Below, in pieces: positions 1 to 6,029 of a DNA stretch of 8,787 nt. A program made the position numbers and the translations under genes. The DNA is from an uncultured Clostridia bacterium (lineage in GTDB: Bacteria > Bacillota > Clostridia > Christensenellales > Aristaeellaceae). Within the stretch, counting starts at the first letter, position 1. Each line of letters opens with the position of its first letter. The notes beneath the pieces were generated by a model, which worked only from the letters and a program-made list of their open reading frames with translations, did not search any database and was not told where the DNA came from. The stretch covers positions 1-8,787 of the forward strand of contig CAMOUF010000114.1 of NCBI GenBank assembly GCA_946626395.1. The letters run 5' to 3'.

Positions 1-90
1 GTGCGGGAATACACTCTGGCGTCCGGCGGGCCTTACTGCGACTGCGGATATAAAAAGAAAGCGCGGCAAAAAAGGGAGGCGAGAACATGA
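1..90 (+). CDS. C-terminal tail of an unidentified upstream gene (partial)
   Basis: Frame 1 is open from the first base of the window to a TGA at 88-90 and encodes about 29 residues ending in a basic tail (KKKARQKREART). The stop overlaps the start codon of the next gene in the arrangement ATGA (87-90), a typical sign of translational coupling. The ribosome binding site of the next gene (AGGGAGG, about 73-79) lies inside this tail. A short cysteine pair (PYCDCG) is visible, but the fragment is too small to assign to a family. It could also be non-coding sequence that happens to be open; the 4-bp overlap is the main argument for a real gene end. Confidence 0.45.
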   Translation: MREYTLASGGPYCDCGYKKKARQKREART

Positions 91-593
91 ATACCTGGGG
101 GATTCTCATGGAAATGGCGGCTTTTGCCGCGCTCTTTACCGGGATCGTATTTTGGGGGTCCCGGGATGACAAAAAATACAGCCCCGCCGGCATCCACAAC
201 TATCCTCCGGATATTCAGGAAGAGTATTTCAAAACCCATGAGCGGGTGGACGTGAGCTATGCTTCCAAAAGCGTGATCCTGGCAAAGACCTGCGGCGTTC
301 TCCTGTTTACGGGGATTCTGTTTCTTTGCGCCCGGATCGCCGGAGCCGCCACCTTCTGGCAGGGCTTCTGGCTGGCCTTTGGGCTGATGGCCTGGATCGG
401 CCTGTATGACACCTGCTTCCTGGATTGGGTATTGTTCGCCAACATGAAAAGGTTTCGCCTGGAAGGCACGGAGCATATGGACAAAGCCTATCACCAGAAA
501 TGGTTCCACTTAAAGGGCATGCTGTTTCCAGGCACCGTATTCGCCCTGATCCCCGCTTTGCTGGTGGGCTGGCTGGTCACCTGTATCCCGTGA
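87..593 (+). CDS. Four-helix integral membrane protein, function unknown
   Basis: This is a 168-residue protein with four predicted transmembrane segments, at roughly residues 5-24, 63-86, 89-117 and 144-166. A hydrophilic stretch between helices 1 and 2 (about residues 25-60) contains HNYPPDIQEEYF. Another polar stretch between helices 3 and 4 is rich in Lys, Arg and His. The start is supported by a strong AGGGAGG site 7-8 bases upstream and by the ATGA overlap with the preceding reading frame, so the two genes are probably one transcription unit. I recognise no enzyme motif, nucleotide-binding loop or transporter signature. The general look is that of small conserved clostridial membrane proteins that often accompany a small regulator. 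No T-run terminator follows the stop; only a weak hairpin without a T tract lies at 631-664. Confidence 0.8.
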   Translation: MNTWGILMEMAAFAALFTGIVFWGSRDDKKYSPAGIHNYPPDIQEEYFKTHERVDVSYASKSVILAKTCGVLLFTGILFLCARIAGAATFWQGFWLAFGLMAWIGLYDTCFLDWVLFANMKRFRLEGTEHMDKAYHQKWFHLKGMLFPGTVFALIPALLVGWLVTCIP

Positions 594-680
594 CGGAGAG
601 CGCGGAACAAAACCCCTCCGGCATATTCATCCGTCAGCGAACGCAGCGTCACCTTTGCTGGCGGAAGGAAAAGATTTCTG

Positions 681-709
681 TTGACAGCGGGAAAAGAATA
701 TGGTAATAT
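681..709 (+). promoter_or_regulatory. Predicted vegetative promoter of the DUF3793-flavodoxin unit
   Basis: The -35 box TTGACA (681-686) is a perfect match to the sigma-A consensus. It is separated by exactly 17 bases from TAATAT (704-709), which matches the -10 consensus in five of six positions. Transcription is expected to start near 716, the first base of a 16-bp palindrome. That makes this a strong promoter placed for repression by a factor bound at the start site. The leader to the DUF3793 start codon at 845 would be about 130 nt. Confidence 0.75.
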
Positions 710-715
710 CTTATT

Positions 716-731
716 GTTAGATTATTCTAAC
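716..731. promoter_or_regulatory. 16-bp palindromic operator candidate, copy 1
   Basis: The sequence GTTAGATTATTCTAAC has perfect 6-bp arms (GTTAGA/TCTAAC) around a TTAT centre. It begins where transcription from the TTGACA/TAATAT promoter is predicted to start, the usual position for a repressor that blocks RNA polymerase. An identical copy lies at 794-809. The half-site GTTAG/CTAAC resembles those of iron- or manganese-dependent DtxR-type repressors, but the spacing does not match the classical DtxR, Fur or PerR consensus, so the cognate factor is inferred only. Confidence 0.65.
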
Positions 732-752
732 TTTTGTCGTGTGTCTTGATGA

Positions 753-782
753 GCAACCGATCCATGAGAAGGTTGCATTTTT
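753..782 (+). promoter_or_regulatory. Leader stem-loop followed by a short T-run
   Basis: Perfect 6-bp arms GCAACC (753-758) and GGTTGC (771-776) enclose a 12-base loop and are followed by ATTTTT. The hairpin sits in the predicted leader between the two operator copies. It could act as a weak terminator or attenuator, or as an RNA element. The stem is short, so spontaneous occurrence cannot be excluded. Confidence 0.35.
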
Positions 783-793
783 AAAGGATTATG

Positions 794-809
794 GTTAGAT
801 TATTCTAAC
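794..809. promoter_or_regulatory. 16-bp palindromic operator candidate, copy 2
   Basis: This is an exact second copy of GTTAGATTATTCTAAC, with its centre 78 bp downstream of the first and about 22 bp upstream of the ribosome binding site of the DUF3793 gene. It would act as a roadblock for transcription from the upstream promoter. It also overlaps a weak possible second promoter (TTGCAT at 773-778, 17-bp spacer, TAGATT at 796-801). Two identical 16-mers in 94 bp of intergenic DNA are unlikely by chance. Confidence 0.65.
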
Positions 810-844
810 AATAAACCATGCCGTATCCAATGAGGAGGTTTTTC

Positions 845-1393
845 ATGTCCAATGAAACGCTGATCCGGTGCTGCGCGCCCACCATGGCCCGGCTGAAAAC
901 GGGCAATATGTTCACATGCGCTTTTGAGAGCCACGGACAAATGACGAAGGAGCTTCGGGGGCTGAACCAGCGGCTGCGGCAGAAAGGGCTGCGTATCCTG
1001 CCCCTTCGGTGGCAGAACGGGAAGGCCCTGCTTTATCTGTACCGCCCCAAGTATTTGGAGCGGGACTTGAAAAACCCGCTGGCATGGACCCTGCTCACGG
1101 AATGCGGGTATGAAAGCAGCAATGCCAATTGCTGCCTGGCCAGGCTGATGGCCCGATTGCGCAAGGAAGAAGATTTTCCCCATGAGGTGGGGCTTTTCCT
1201 GGGATATCCCCCCAAGGACGTGGACGGATTCATGCACCGGAAGGAGCATTGCAAATATCGGGGACTGTGGAAGGTTTACGACGATGTGGAAGGGGCTATC
1301 CGGCAGTTTGAAAAATGCAGGCACTGCACGGAGGTTTATCTTCGCTGCTATGCCCAGGGCGTTTCCCTGGACCGGCTGGCGGTAGCCGAATGA
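845..1393 (+). CDS. DUF3793 family protein
   Basis: This is a 182-residue cytoplasmic protein with the hallmarks of the DUF3793 family, as I recall them. They are an N-terminal CAPT(M)A..KT.N.F segment (residues 10-23), a central YLYRP motif (about 64-68), and the conserved block FPHEVGLFLGYPPKDVDGF near residues 111-129, followed by G.WKVY. Several cysteines are scattered through it, including a CRHC-type pair near the C terminus. The biochemical function of the family is not known to me. Members are commonly found next to flavodoxin and ferrous-iron transport genes, as here. The start at 845 is chosen because GAGGAGGT lies 6 bases upstream; an in-frame ATG at 818 would place that site inside the coding sequence. 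Expression is probably controlled by the promoter at 681-709 and the two palindromes. Confidence 0.85.
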   Translation: MSNETLIRCCAPTMARLKTGNMFTCAFESHGQMTKELRGLNQRLRQKGLRILPLRWQNGKALLYLYRPKYLERDLKNPLAWTLLTECGYESSNANCCLARLMARLRKEEDFPHEVGLFLGYPPKDVDGFMHRKEHCKYRGLWKVYDDVEGAIRQFEKCRHCTEVYLRCYAQGVSLDRLAVAE

Positions 1394-1408
1394 CATTGCT
1401 ATTCATTG

Positions 1409-1813
1409 TCTCTTAACAGGAGCGTTCTGAAGGGTGGAATTCATAGCAAAGGGGACGCTGGGGCTGTTCACCCCAGTTCCGAACCAGGGGGATAATCCCC
1501 TTGGTTCCGCAATTGGCAAAATAACGCTGATGGAACAAGCACAATAAAGTTCAAACATATTTTGTTTCTTATCGCAGCAGCGGAAGCCAACAATCATGCT
1601 ACAAAATTACACCAATCCGCAGTAGGTTTTCTTGGAAAGGGGTCTGGGGGAAACCATTCTTACAGCCAGACGGCCCGAAGGGACGCCTGGCGCGGCTCCA
1701 GCCAATATACATGGCGAAAGGAGCGTGGGCAAGCGCAGCGCGAGCCATGCGAAGTTATTCCAAAGAATGGTTTCCCCCAGAAAATCACCCTTCAGAACGC
1801 TCCTGTTAAGAGA
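1409..1813. repeat. 405-bp composite inverted-repeat element (MITE-like)
   Basis: Bases 1409-1436 and 1786-1813 form a perfect 28-bp inverted repeat starting TCTCTTAACAGGAGCG and defining a 405-bp unit. Inside it, 1643-1661 pairs perfectly with 1763-1781 (19 bp), and within that CATGGC (1710-1715) pairs with GCCATG (1744-1749). On the left side are two further hairpins: CTGGGG/CCCCAG (1458-1476) and a 12-bp stem with one mismatch (1481-1507). The flanks both read TTG (1406-1408 and 1814-1816), compatible with a 3-bp target duplication but too short to prove one. No transposase reading frame is present. It fills the whole gap between the DUF3793 and flavodoxin genes. The best guess is a non-autonomous mobile or dispersed repeat; a structured RNA is an alternative. 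Confidence 0.7.
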
Positions 1814-1850
1814 TTGGAATAGACCAAATAAAAGAAAGGACGGAACGGCA

Positions 1851-2267
1851 ATGAGCAAAGTAGCGGTGATCTATTGGAGCGGAACAGGCAACACGGAGGC
1901 CATGGCAAACGCGGTAGCGGAAGGCGCAAAAGGCGCGGGAGCGGAAGTGGCTCTGCTGAGCTGCGCGAATGTACAGGGCGTAGACGGTTACGACGCCGTG
2001 GCCCTGGGCTGCCCGGCCATGGGGTCGGAGGAGCTGGAGGACGGAGAATTCCTGCCCATGCTGGAAAGCATTGAACCGGCGCTGGTGGGAAAAAAAGTGG
2101 CGCTGTTTGGCAGCTACGATTGGGGCGTTGGCGAATGGCTGGAGAACTGGGAAGCCCGCTGCGCCGAAAAGAGCATCGCTTTGACGGCGGAAAGCGTGAA
2201 GGCCAATAACGCCCCGGATGACGAAGCCATCGACGCCTGCAAAAAGCTGGGCGCGGCGCTCGCCTGA
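1851..2267 (+). CDS. Short-chain flavodoxin
   Basis: This is a 138-residue FMN-binding electron carrier, the usual length of clostridial short-chain flavodoxins. The phosphate-binding loop SGTGNTEAMA follows the first strand (residues 10-19). The second FMN loop is CPAMGSEELED (54-64), with Met57 in the position typical of Clostridium flavodoxins, and the third is FGSYDWGVGEW (86-96) with Trp91. Flavodoxins substitute for ferredoxin in low-potential electron transfer, classically when iron is scarce, which suits the putative metal-responsive promoter upstream of DUF3793. The start at 1851 is chosen because AAGGA lies about 10 bases upstream and the FMN loop is then at its normal distance. The frame stays open upstream to 1632, but that part is repeat-element sequence. 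The next gene begins 16 bases downstream. Confidence 0.95.
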   Translation: MSKVAVIYWSGTGNTEAMANAVAEGAKGAGAEVALLSCANVQGVDGYDAVALGCPAMGSEELEDGEFLPMLESIEPALVGKKVALFGSYDWGVGEWLENWEARCAEKSIALTAESVKANNAPDDEAIDACKKLGAALA

Positions 2268-2283
2268 TTTGGAGGAATGACAA

Positions 2284-4671
2284 ATGAAACGCTTATTGAA
2301 AAAAACGATGCCTGTGGCGCTGGCCCTGCTGGTGCTGCTGGCATTCAGCGCCCTGGCCCAGGCGGAGCAGGAAGGCGCGTATGTGCTGATGAATATTCCC
2401 TATGACCAGTTTTATGCCGCCGAAGTGACCGACGCATCCGGCCTGGACGCCGTTGCCTCCGCAACGCTGATGAAGCCCCGCACCGGCACGCTGGCCGGGG
2501 GCAGCTACCACACGGATGCCGCGGGCAGCGATATTTCCGGCGTGATCTTCCCCGTGTATGTGGAGGATGCCGCCACTCTGAGCGCCTTGGGCGGCCGGGA
2601 GATCACCGATGACAGCAGCGTTGAAATCACTGTGACCAACAAGGGCAAAGAAACCACCACTGTTTACACCGGCAGCGAAGCGCTGTTTGAAGCGCCCAGC
2701 TACTCCTGGTACGCCCTGGCAGAGAAGCCTGCCCAGTATAAAACCCTGACAGTGGGAGACGCCCCTGCTTTCAGCGCCGTGAATACGGAAGCGGCGAAGG
2801 CGGAAGCGACTGCGGCCTATACCTATGACAAGCACGCCGATGTCGCTATCAAGGTGTCGGGCCTGGATGATCTGTTGGCCAACCAGAATGTGAGCGGCAT
2901 CATCCTGACCGCCGACGACGGCGTCAAGGTGGGCCTGCGCCACATCGCCAATATCTGGCGGGGAACCCAGCTGGGCTTCAATCTGGACAGCGCGGCCTAC
3001 GCAGCGCTGAAAGGCAGGACCATCGTAAGCATTGAATTTTTGACCCCCGCCGATCATGTTTCCTTCCCAGTGGAGCTCCCCGTGGCCGAGGATGAGCGTC
3101 TGGTGAAGCTGAGCAGCAGCTACATCGAGCTGTTCCCCGAGTTTGCCAAGGAAGAATACAAGGCGTACTGGATGGAATGCATCCAGGCCTATGGCTTGGA
3201 CGACGCTACCGCGGAATCCTATTATACCTACCTGACCCAGAGCTTCCTGGGCCGTCTGTACGGTCAGGAGGCCATCGATACCTATACCGATCCGGAGAGC
3301 ATGGTGTTTGACTGTTTCTTTGAAAACGGCATTGCCAAGCTGATCGTGGATGGGAACGTGATTTCCGGTATCGACGCGGAAGGCAGCGTACTGTTCCGCC
3401 ATGCCTATGCCTTTGTCCGGGACGAAACCGTCACCTTCTTCGGCCAGGAAATGCCCGCCCAGATGCACGTATACAAGACTGAGGACGCCGACGCGGGCAT
3501 GTTCACGTATTTCGCCTTTGCGGATGACACCCTGGCTGAGACCCAGCATATCGAATTCCGCTACGGCTCCTCCCTGGAGAACATCGCCAGCTATTCCGAA
3601 GGAGACTATGCCTATTGGCTGGCCGCGGGCATTCAGGATGGCTACAGCGAGAAGCTGATCAAGGCCTGCATCAAGCTGTTCGTGGATGAAAACGTGGGCG
3701 AAGCGGTGGAAGAAGCCGAGGCGGCCAGCGTGATCGAAATCGCTACCCCGGAGCAGCTGGCGGCTGTCAGGGAAAACCTCTCCGGCCATTATGTGCTGAC
3801 TGCTGATATTGACCTTTCCGGCATGGAATGGACGCCCATCGGCGCCTATATGCCCTCCGGCGAAAGCGAGGAGGAACAGGAGATTCCCGCCGCCGCTTAT
3901 GCCTTTACCGGCACCTTTGACGGCCAGGGCCACACCATCCGCAATCTGACCATCAACCAGCCCGAAGGCTGGGCGCTGGGCCTGTTTGGGGTGATCTCCG
4001 AAACCGAAATCGGCAATTTCACTTTGGAAAACGCGGTGGTGGACGGCTCCGTGATGACGGCGGACGTGGTGGGCTATGCCTATTGCTCCACCGTTTCCAA
4101 TGTGAACCTGGTGAACGGCAAAGTGACCGCTCATTATACCGAAATGAGCTCCGAGGGCATGTATGGCGGCATCGTAGGCGCTGGCATGTCCAGCCGAATC
4201 GTGAATTGCAGTGCCCAGGCGGATATTGCGATTCCTGACGGCACAGCCAACGCAGGCATCGTGGGCGGCGGTCTGGAGCTGACCAGCGTGGTGGGCTGCA
4301 CCGCCACGGGCTCCGTCACGGCAGGGAATGCCTGCTTTGGCCTGGGCGGCATTTCCGGCTGCGGCTTTGGGGCGGAAGAATTCACGGATAACACCGCCGA
4401 GAACGTCATCATCACCGCCGGTGACAATTGCTTCTGGATCGGCGGCATCACCGGATACGCAGGCGGCTTTGAAAATCCCGATTTCGGCGTGCCCGTCACC
4501 GTGTTTACCAACTGCAGCGCGAAGAACGTGGCGGTCTCTGCCGGTGAAAACGCCGATGGCATCGGCGGCATCGTGGGCGCTGGCTTCTACAGCGAACAGG
4601 CAGCCGCCATGATGGGCGAGCCTTTTGACCAGCCCACCGTGTATGTGCTCACGGACTGCACAGCGGAATAA
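2284..4671 (+). CDS. Secreted multidomain protein: Tp47-like, ZinT-like and GLUG-repeat regions
   Basis: This is a 795-residue exported protein. A lysine-rich N terminus and hydrophobic core end in ALAQA, giving a predicted signal peptidase I cleavage after residue 27. Residues about 30-165 (NIPYDQFYAAE, DAVASAT, AGGSYH) resemble the Tp47 domain C family. Residues about 180-267 contain GLRHIANIWRGTQLGF, typical of an accompanying Tp47-type domain. Residues about 275-475 resemble ZinT lipocalin-like metal-binding proteins: FFENGI (345-350), then FAFADDTLAETQHIEFRYG (410-428). From about 482 come TPEQLAAVRENLSGHYVLTADIDL-type and GLUG beta-helix repeats (GTFDGQGHTIRNLTI, GGIVGAG). There is no LPXTG, SLH or lipobox, so the protein is probably secreted or loosely wall-associated. 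GGAGG lies 8 bases before the start. It follows the flavodoxin by 16 bp, so the two are one operon. The protein ends within what looks like a repeat unit. Domain calls are from recognised motifs, not a search. Confidence 0.85.
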   Translation: MKRLLKKTMPVALALLVLLAFSALAQAEQEGAYVLMNIPYDQFYAAEVTDASGLDAVASATLMKPRTGTLAGGSYHTDAAGSDISGVIFPVYVEDAATLSALGGREITDDSSVEITVTNKGKETTTVYTGSEALFEAPSYSWYALAEKPAQYKTLTVGDAPAFSAVNTEAAKAEATAAYTYDKHADVAIKVSGLDDLLANQNVSGIILTADDGVKVGLRHIANIWRGTQLGFNLDSAAYAALKGRTIVSIEFLTPADHVSFPVELPVAEDERLVKLSSSYIELFPEFAKEEYKAYWMECIQAYGLDDATAESYYTYLTQSFLGRLYGQEAIDTYTDPESMVFDCFFENGIAKLIVDGNVISGIDAEGSVLFRHAYAFVRDETVTFFGQEMPAQMHVYKTEDADAGMFTYFAFADDTLAETQHIEFRYGSSLENIASYSEGDYAYWLAAGIQDGYSEKLIKACIKLFVDENVGEAVEEAEAASVIEIATPEQLAAVRENLSGHYVLTADIDLSGMEWTPIGAYMPSGESEEEQEIPAAAYAFTGTFDGQGHTIRNLTINQPEGWALGLFGVISETEIGNFTLENAVVDGSVMTADVVGYAYCSTVSNVNLVNGKVTAHYTEMSSEGMYGGIVGAGMSSRIVNCSAQADIAIPDGTANAGIVGGGLELTSVVGCTATGSVTAGNACFGLGGISGCGFGAEEFTDNTAENVIITAGDNCFWIGGITGYAGGFENPDFGVPVTVFTNCSAKNVAVSAGENADGIGGIVGAGFYSEQAAAMMGEPFDQPTVYVLTDCTAE

Positions 4672-4690
4672 CCATGAAACGCTATGGAAA

Positions 4691-4724
4691 GAGCGCCGGA
4701 TTCCTGTCCGGCGTCTCTTTTTTT
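4691..4724 (+). terminator. Rho-independent terminator of the flavodoxin operon
   Basis: GAGCGCCGGA (4691-4700) pairs with TCCGGCGTCTC (4707-4717) with one bulged base, giving a GC-rich stem of about ten pairs with a short loop. Seven T residues follow (4718-4724). It lies 20 bp after the stop codon of the GLUG-repeat protein and cleanly separates that operon from the next promoter. Confidence 0.9.
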
Positions 4725-4759
4725 GCCGGATAAATGCAGCGGGAAAACAGGCTGCATGA

Positions 4760-4788
4760 TTGCTTCAAAATTCTTGCCATGGTATAAT
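4760..4788 (+). promoter_or_regulatory. Predicted promoter of the ParB-like/HAD-like gene
   Basis: TTGCTT (4760-4765) is followed after exactly 17 bases by a perfect TATAAT (4783-4788), with TGG just before the -10 box adding extended -10 character. Transcription should start near 4795, giving a GC-rich leader of about 94 nt with several short self-complementary stretches (for example GCCCATGCGGGC) but no riboswitch class I recognise. The upstream terminator at 4691-4724 makes this gene an independent unit. Confidence 0.75.
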
Positions 4789-4888
4789 CAATACGGCAAA
4801 CCGCCCCAGGCGGATGAACCATCCAGCCGGGCCGCCCATGCGGGCACGGCGGAAGCGCCAGACAATATACACAAGGGAAGGAAAAAAC

Positions 4889-5764
4889 ATGGCCGATCCC
4901 CGGGTGAGCTTCCAAACCTTTTTGGAAGAAGAAATCAATCGGTGCAGGGGCCTTTACGCGCCCATCAAATCCAGCCTCCTGGAACGCCTTTTTGTCAGGA
5001 AGACTTCCTGCAAAAAGCTGCATCCCAACCTGGAGGATGAATTCTGCGATCCGAAAATCGGGCCCAACTATGAGATCATTTCCAACTATCAAGAGGAGCT
5101 TCGGACGCTGCAAGCGCATGCCCAGCCGCAAAAATTCAAGGAGCGGCTGATCGTTGAAAAAGCCCATCCCGACGGGTATATTCTTTTAAACGGCCACCAC
5201 CGCTGGGCGGCGGCTTTGCGCTCGGCTTTGCCCTCAGTGCCCATCAAGATCGTGAGCCTGACCCAGACCAGCGATGTTTATAAAATGCTGGAAAACGCCA
5301 AGCATGATCAGCGCGCCGCCCTGGATCTGGACGAAGTGGTGTTTGCCCCTGCTCAGGATGGCGCGGCGGAAAAAGCGCTGCCCTTCCCGGCCAATAAAGT
5401 GTATCAGCAGCAGCTGCGCCGGGGCATTCCGGAGCTGCTTCGGTTCTTAAAAAATCACGGCTATGATATCTGGGTATACTCAGCGCAGTATTATTCCATG
5501 GATTATATTCAGGTGTTTTTCAAATTGTACGGCCTGCAGATTGACAATATCGTCACGGGCACTTCCCGCAAAGGCCAGCAGAGCGCTGAGGAAAAGAAAC
5601 AGCTGGAAACCATGATCACAAAGAAATACGCGGTGACCGTTCATCCGGCCCTCCGCTCGCTTACCCGCATCAGCAGCGAAGCAAAAACCTTTGAAGAATA
5701 TGAGCTGACAGGAAATCCCGAAACATGGGCCCAGGAAATCATGGAAATCCTTAGTAAATTGTAA
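4889..5764 (+). CDS. ParB/sulfiredoxin-like domain fused to a HAD-like domain
   Basis: This is a 291-residue, probably cytoplasmic protein. The N-terminal half (about residues 25-125) ends in ILLNGHHRWAAALR (98-111), the core motif of the ParB/sulfiredoxin fold, whose members include DNA-partition CTPases, sulfiredoxin and free-serine kinase. The C-terminal half resembles a HAD hydrolase: LDLDEVVF (145-152, aspartates 146 and 148), a long helix, then IWVYSAQYYSMDYI (194-207) with Ser198 in the motif II position. The acidic pair expected near the end (motif IV) is not evident; the sequence there is YAVTVHPALRS. There is no helix-turn-helix after the ParB-like part, so a chromosome-partition role is unlikely. 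A nucleotide- or phosphate-linked enzyme is more plausible. The start at 4889 is chosen for the GGAAGGA site about 6-7 bases upstream; the frame is open back to a TTG at 4760, but that TTG is the promoter -35 box. Confidence 0.75.
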   Translation: MADPRVSFQTFLEEEINRCRGLYAPIKSSLLERLFVRKTSCKKLHPNLEDEFCDPKIGPNYEIISNYQEELRTLQAHAQPQKFKERLIVEKAHPDGYILLNGHHRWAAALRSALPSVPIKIVSLTQTSDVYKMLENAKHDQRAALDLDEVVFAPAQDGAAEKALPFPANKVYQQQLRRGIPELLRFLKNHGYDIWVYSAQYYSMDYIQVFFKLYGLQIDNIVTGTSRKGQQSAEEKKQLETMITKKYAVTVHPALRSLTRISSEAKTFEEYELTGNPETWAQEIMEILSKL

Positions 5765-5787
5765 TGGCTCAGCCGTAAAAATGTTTT

Positions 5788-6006
5788 TAGGTATTAGGCA
5801 ATAGGCAGTAGGGAACGAGAGCACAGGGCGGAGAGTATAGAGTTCAGCGTGCAGAGCGCAGATGATATCGTCGGAGCCAAGGAACGGAACCGGACCTGGC
5901 ATAACAAGAATATCTGAACGCTGAACGCTTCACGCTGAGCTCTCATTTTTTACCTATTGCCTAATGCCTGTTGCCTATTGCCTATTGCCTAATACCTACT
6001 GCCTTT
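5788..6006. repeat. Palindromic heptamer-repeat element, copy 1
   Basis: This fills most of the 326-bp gap between the convergent ParB-like/HAD-like gene and luxS. The right arm is eight tandem heptamers of consensus TGCCTAT (5951-6006). The left arm carries about three and a half in reverse orientation, so 5788-5807 and 5979-5998 form a perfect 20-bp inverted repeat. Further inward, TCAGCGTG (5844-5851) mirrors CACGCTGA (5931-5938), giving an imperfect palindrome of about 210 bp. I see no gene in it. Its right half resembles sequence at about 6824-6903 on the other side of luxS. Confidence 0.65.
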
Positions 6007-6029
6007 TTGCCGCCGTCCAGCTCCCACGC

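Noticed and set aside
631..664. Hairpin after the membrane protein gene considered as a terminator
   Set aside because: The stem is imperfect and no T-run follows, so termination there is not supported.
1632..1850. In-frame upstream extension of the flavodoxin through the repeat element
   Set aside because: The extension is translated repeat sequence, has no ribosome binding site at its ATG, and would put 73 extra residues before the FMN loop. The start at 1851 has a good Shine-Dalgarno site and normal length. A fortuitous open frame is the simplest explanation.
2293..4134. Long minus-strand open frame (613 residues) opposite the secreted GLUG protein
   Set aside because: It is a codon-bias shadow in GC-rich coding DNA. 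The plus-strand frame has a signal peptide, recognisable domains, a strong ribosome binding site and a terminator; the antisense frame shows no family motif.
4674..4733. Short ATG frame right after the GLUG protein stop
   Set aside because: It consists of the terminator hairpin and T-run and has no independent ribosome binding site.
4760..4888. Upstream TTG start for the ParB-like/HAD-like gene
   Set aside because: The TTG is part of the predicted -35 box, and transcription would start after it. The ATG at 4889 has a clear ribosome binding site.
4801..4888. Possible similarity of this leader to the interior of the 405-bp element (both contain CAATATACA near CCAG and AAGG)
   Set aside because: The match is short and broken, no inverted-repeat end is present, and GC-rich leaders give such matches by chance.
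5951..6006. Tandem heptamers considered as a CRISPR array or origin iterons
   Set aside because: The 7-base units are directly adjacent with no spacers, and there are no cas genes, DnaA boxes or replication initiator gene nearby.
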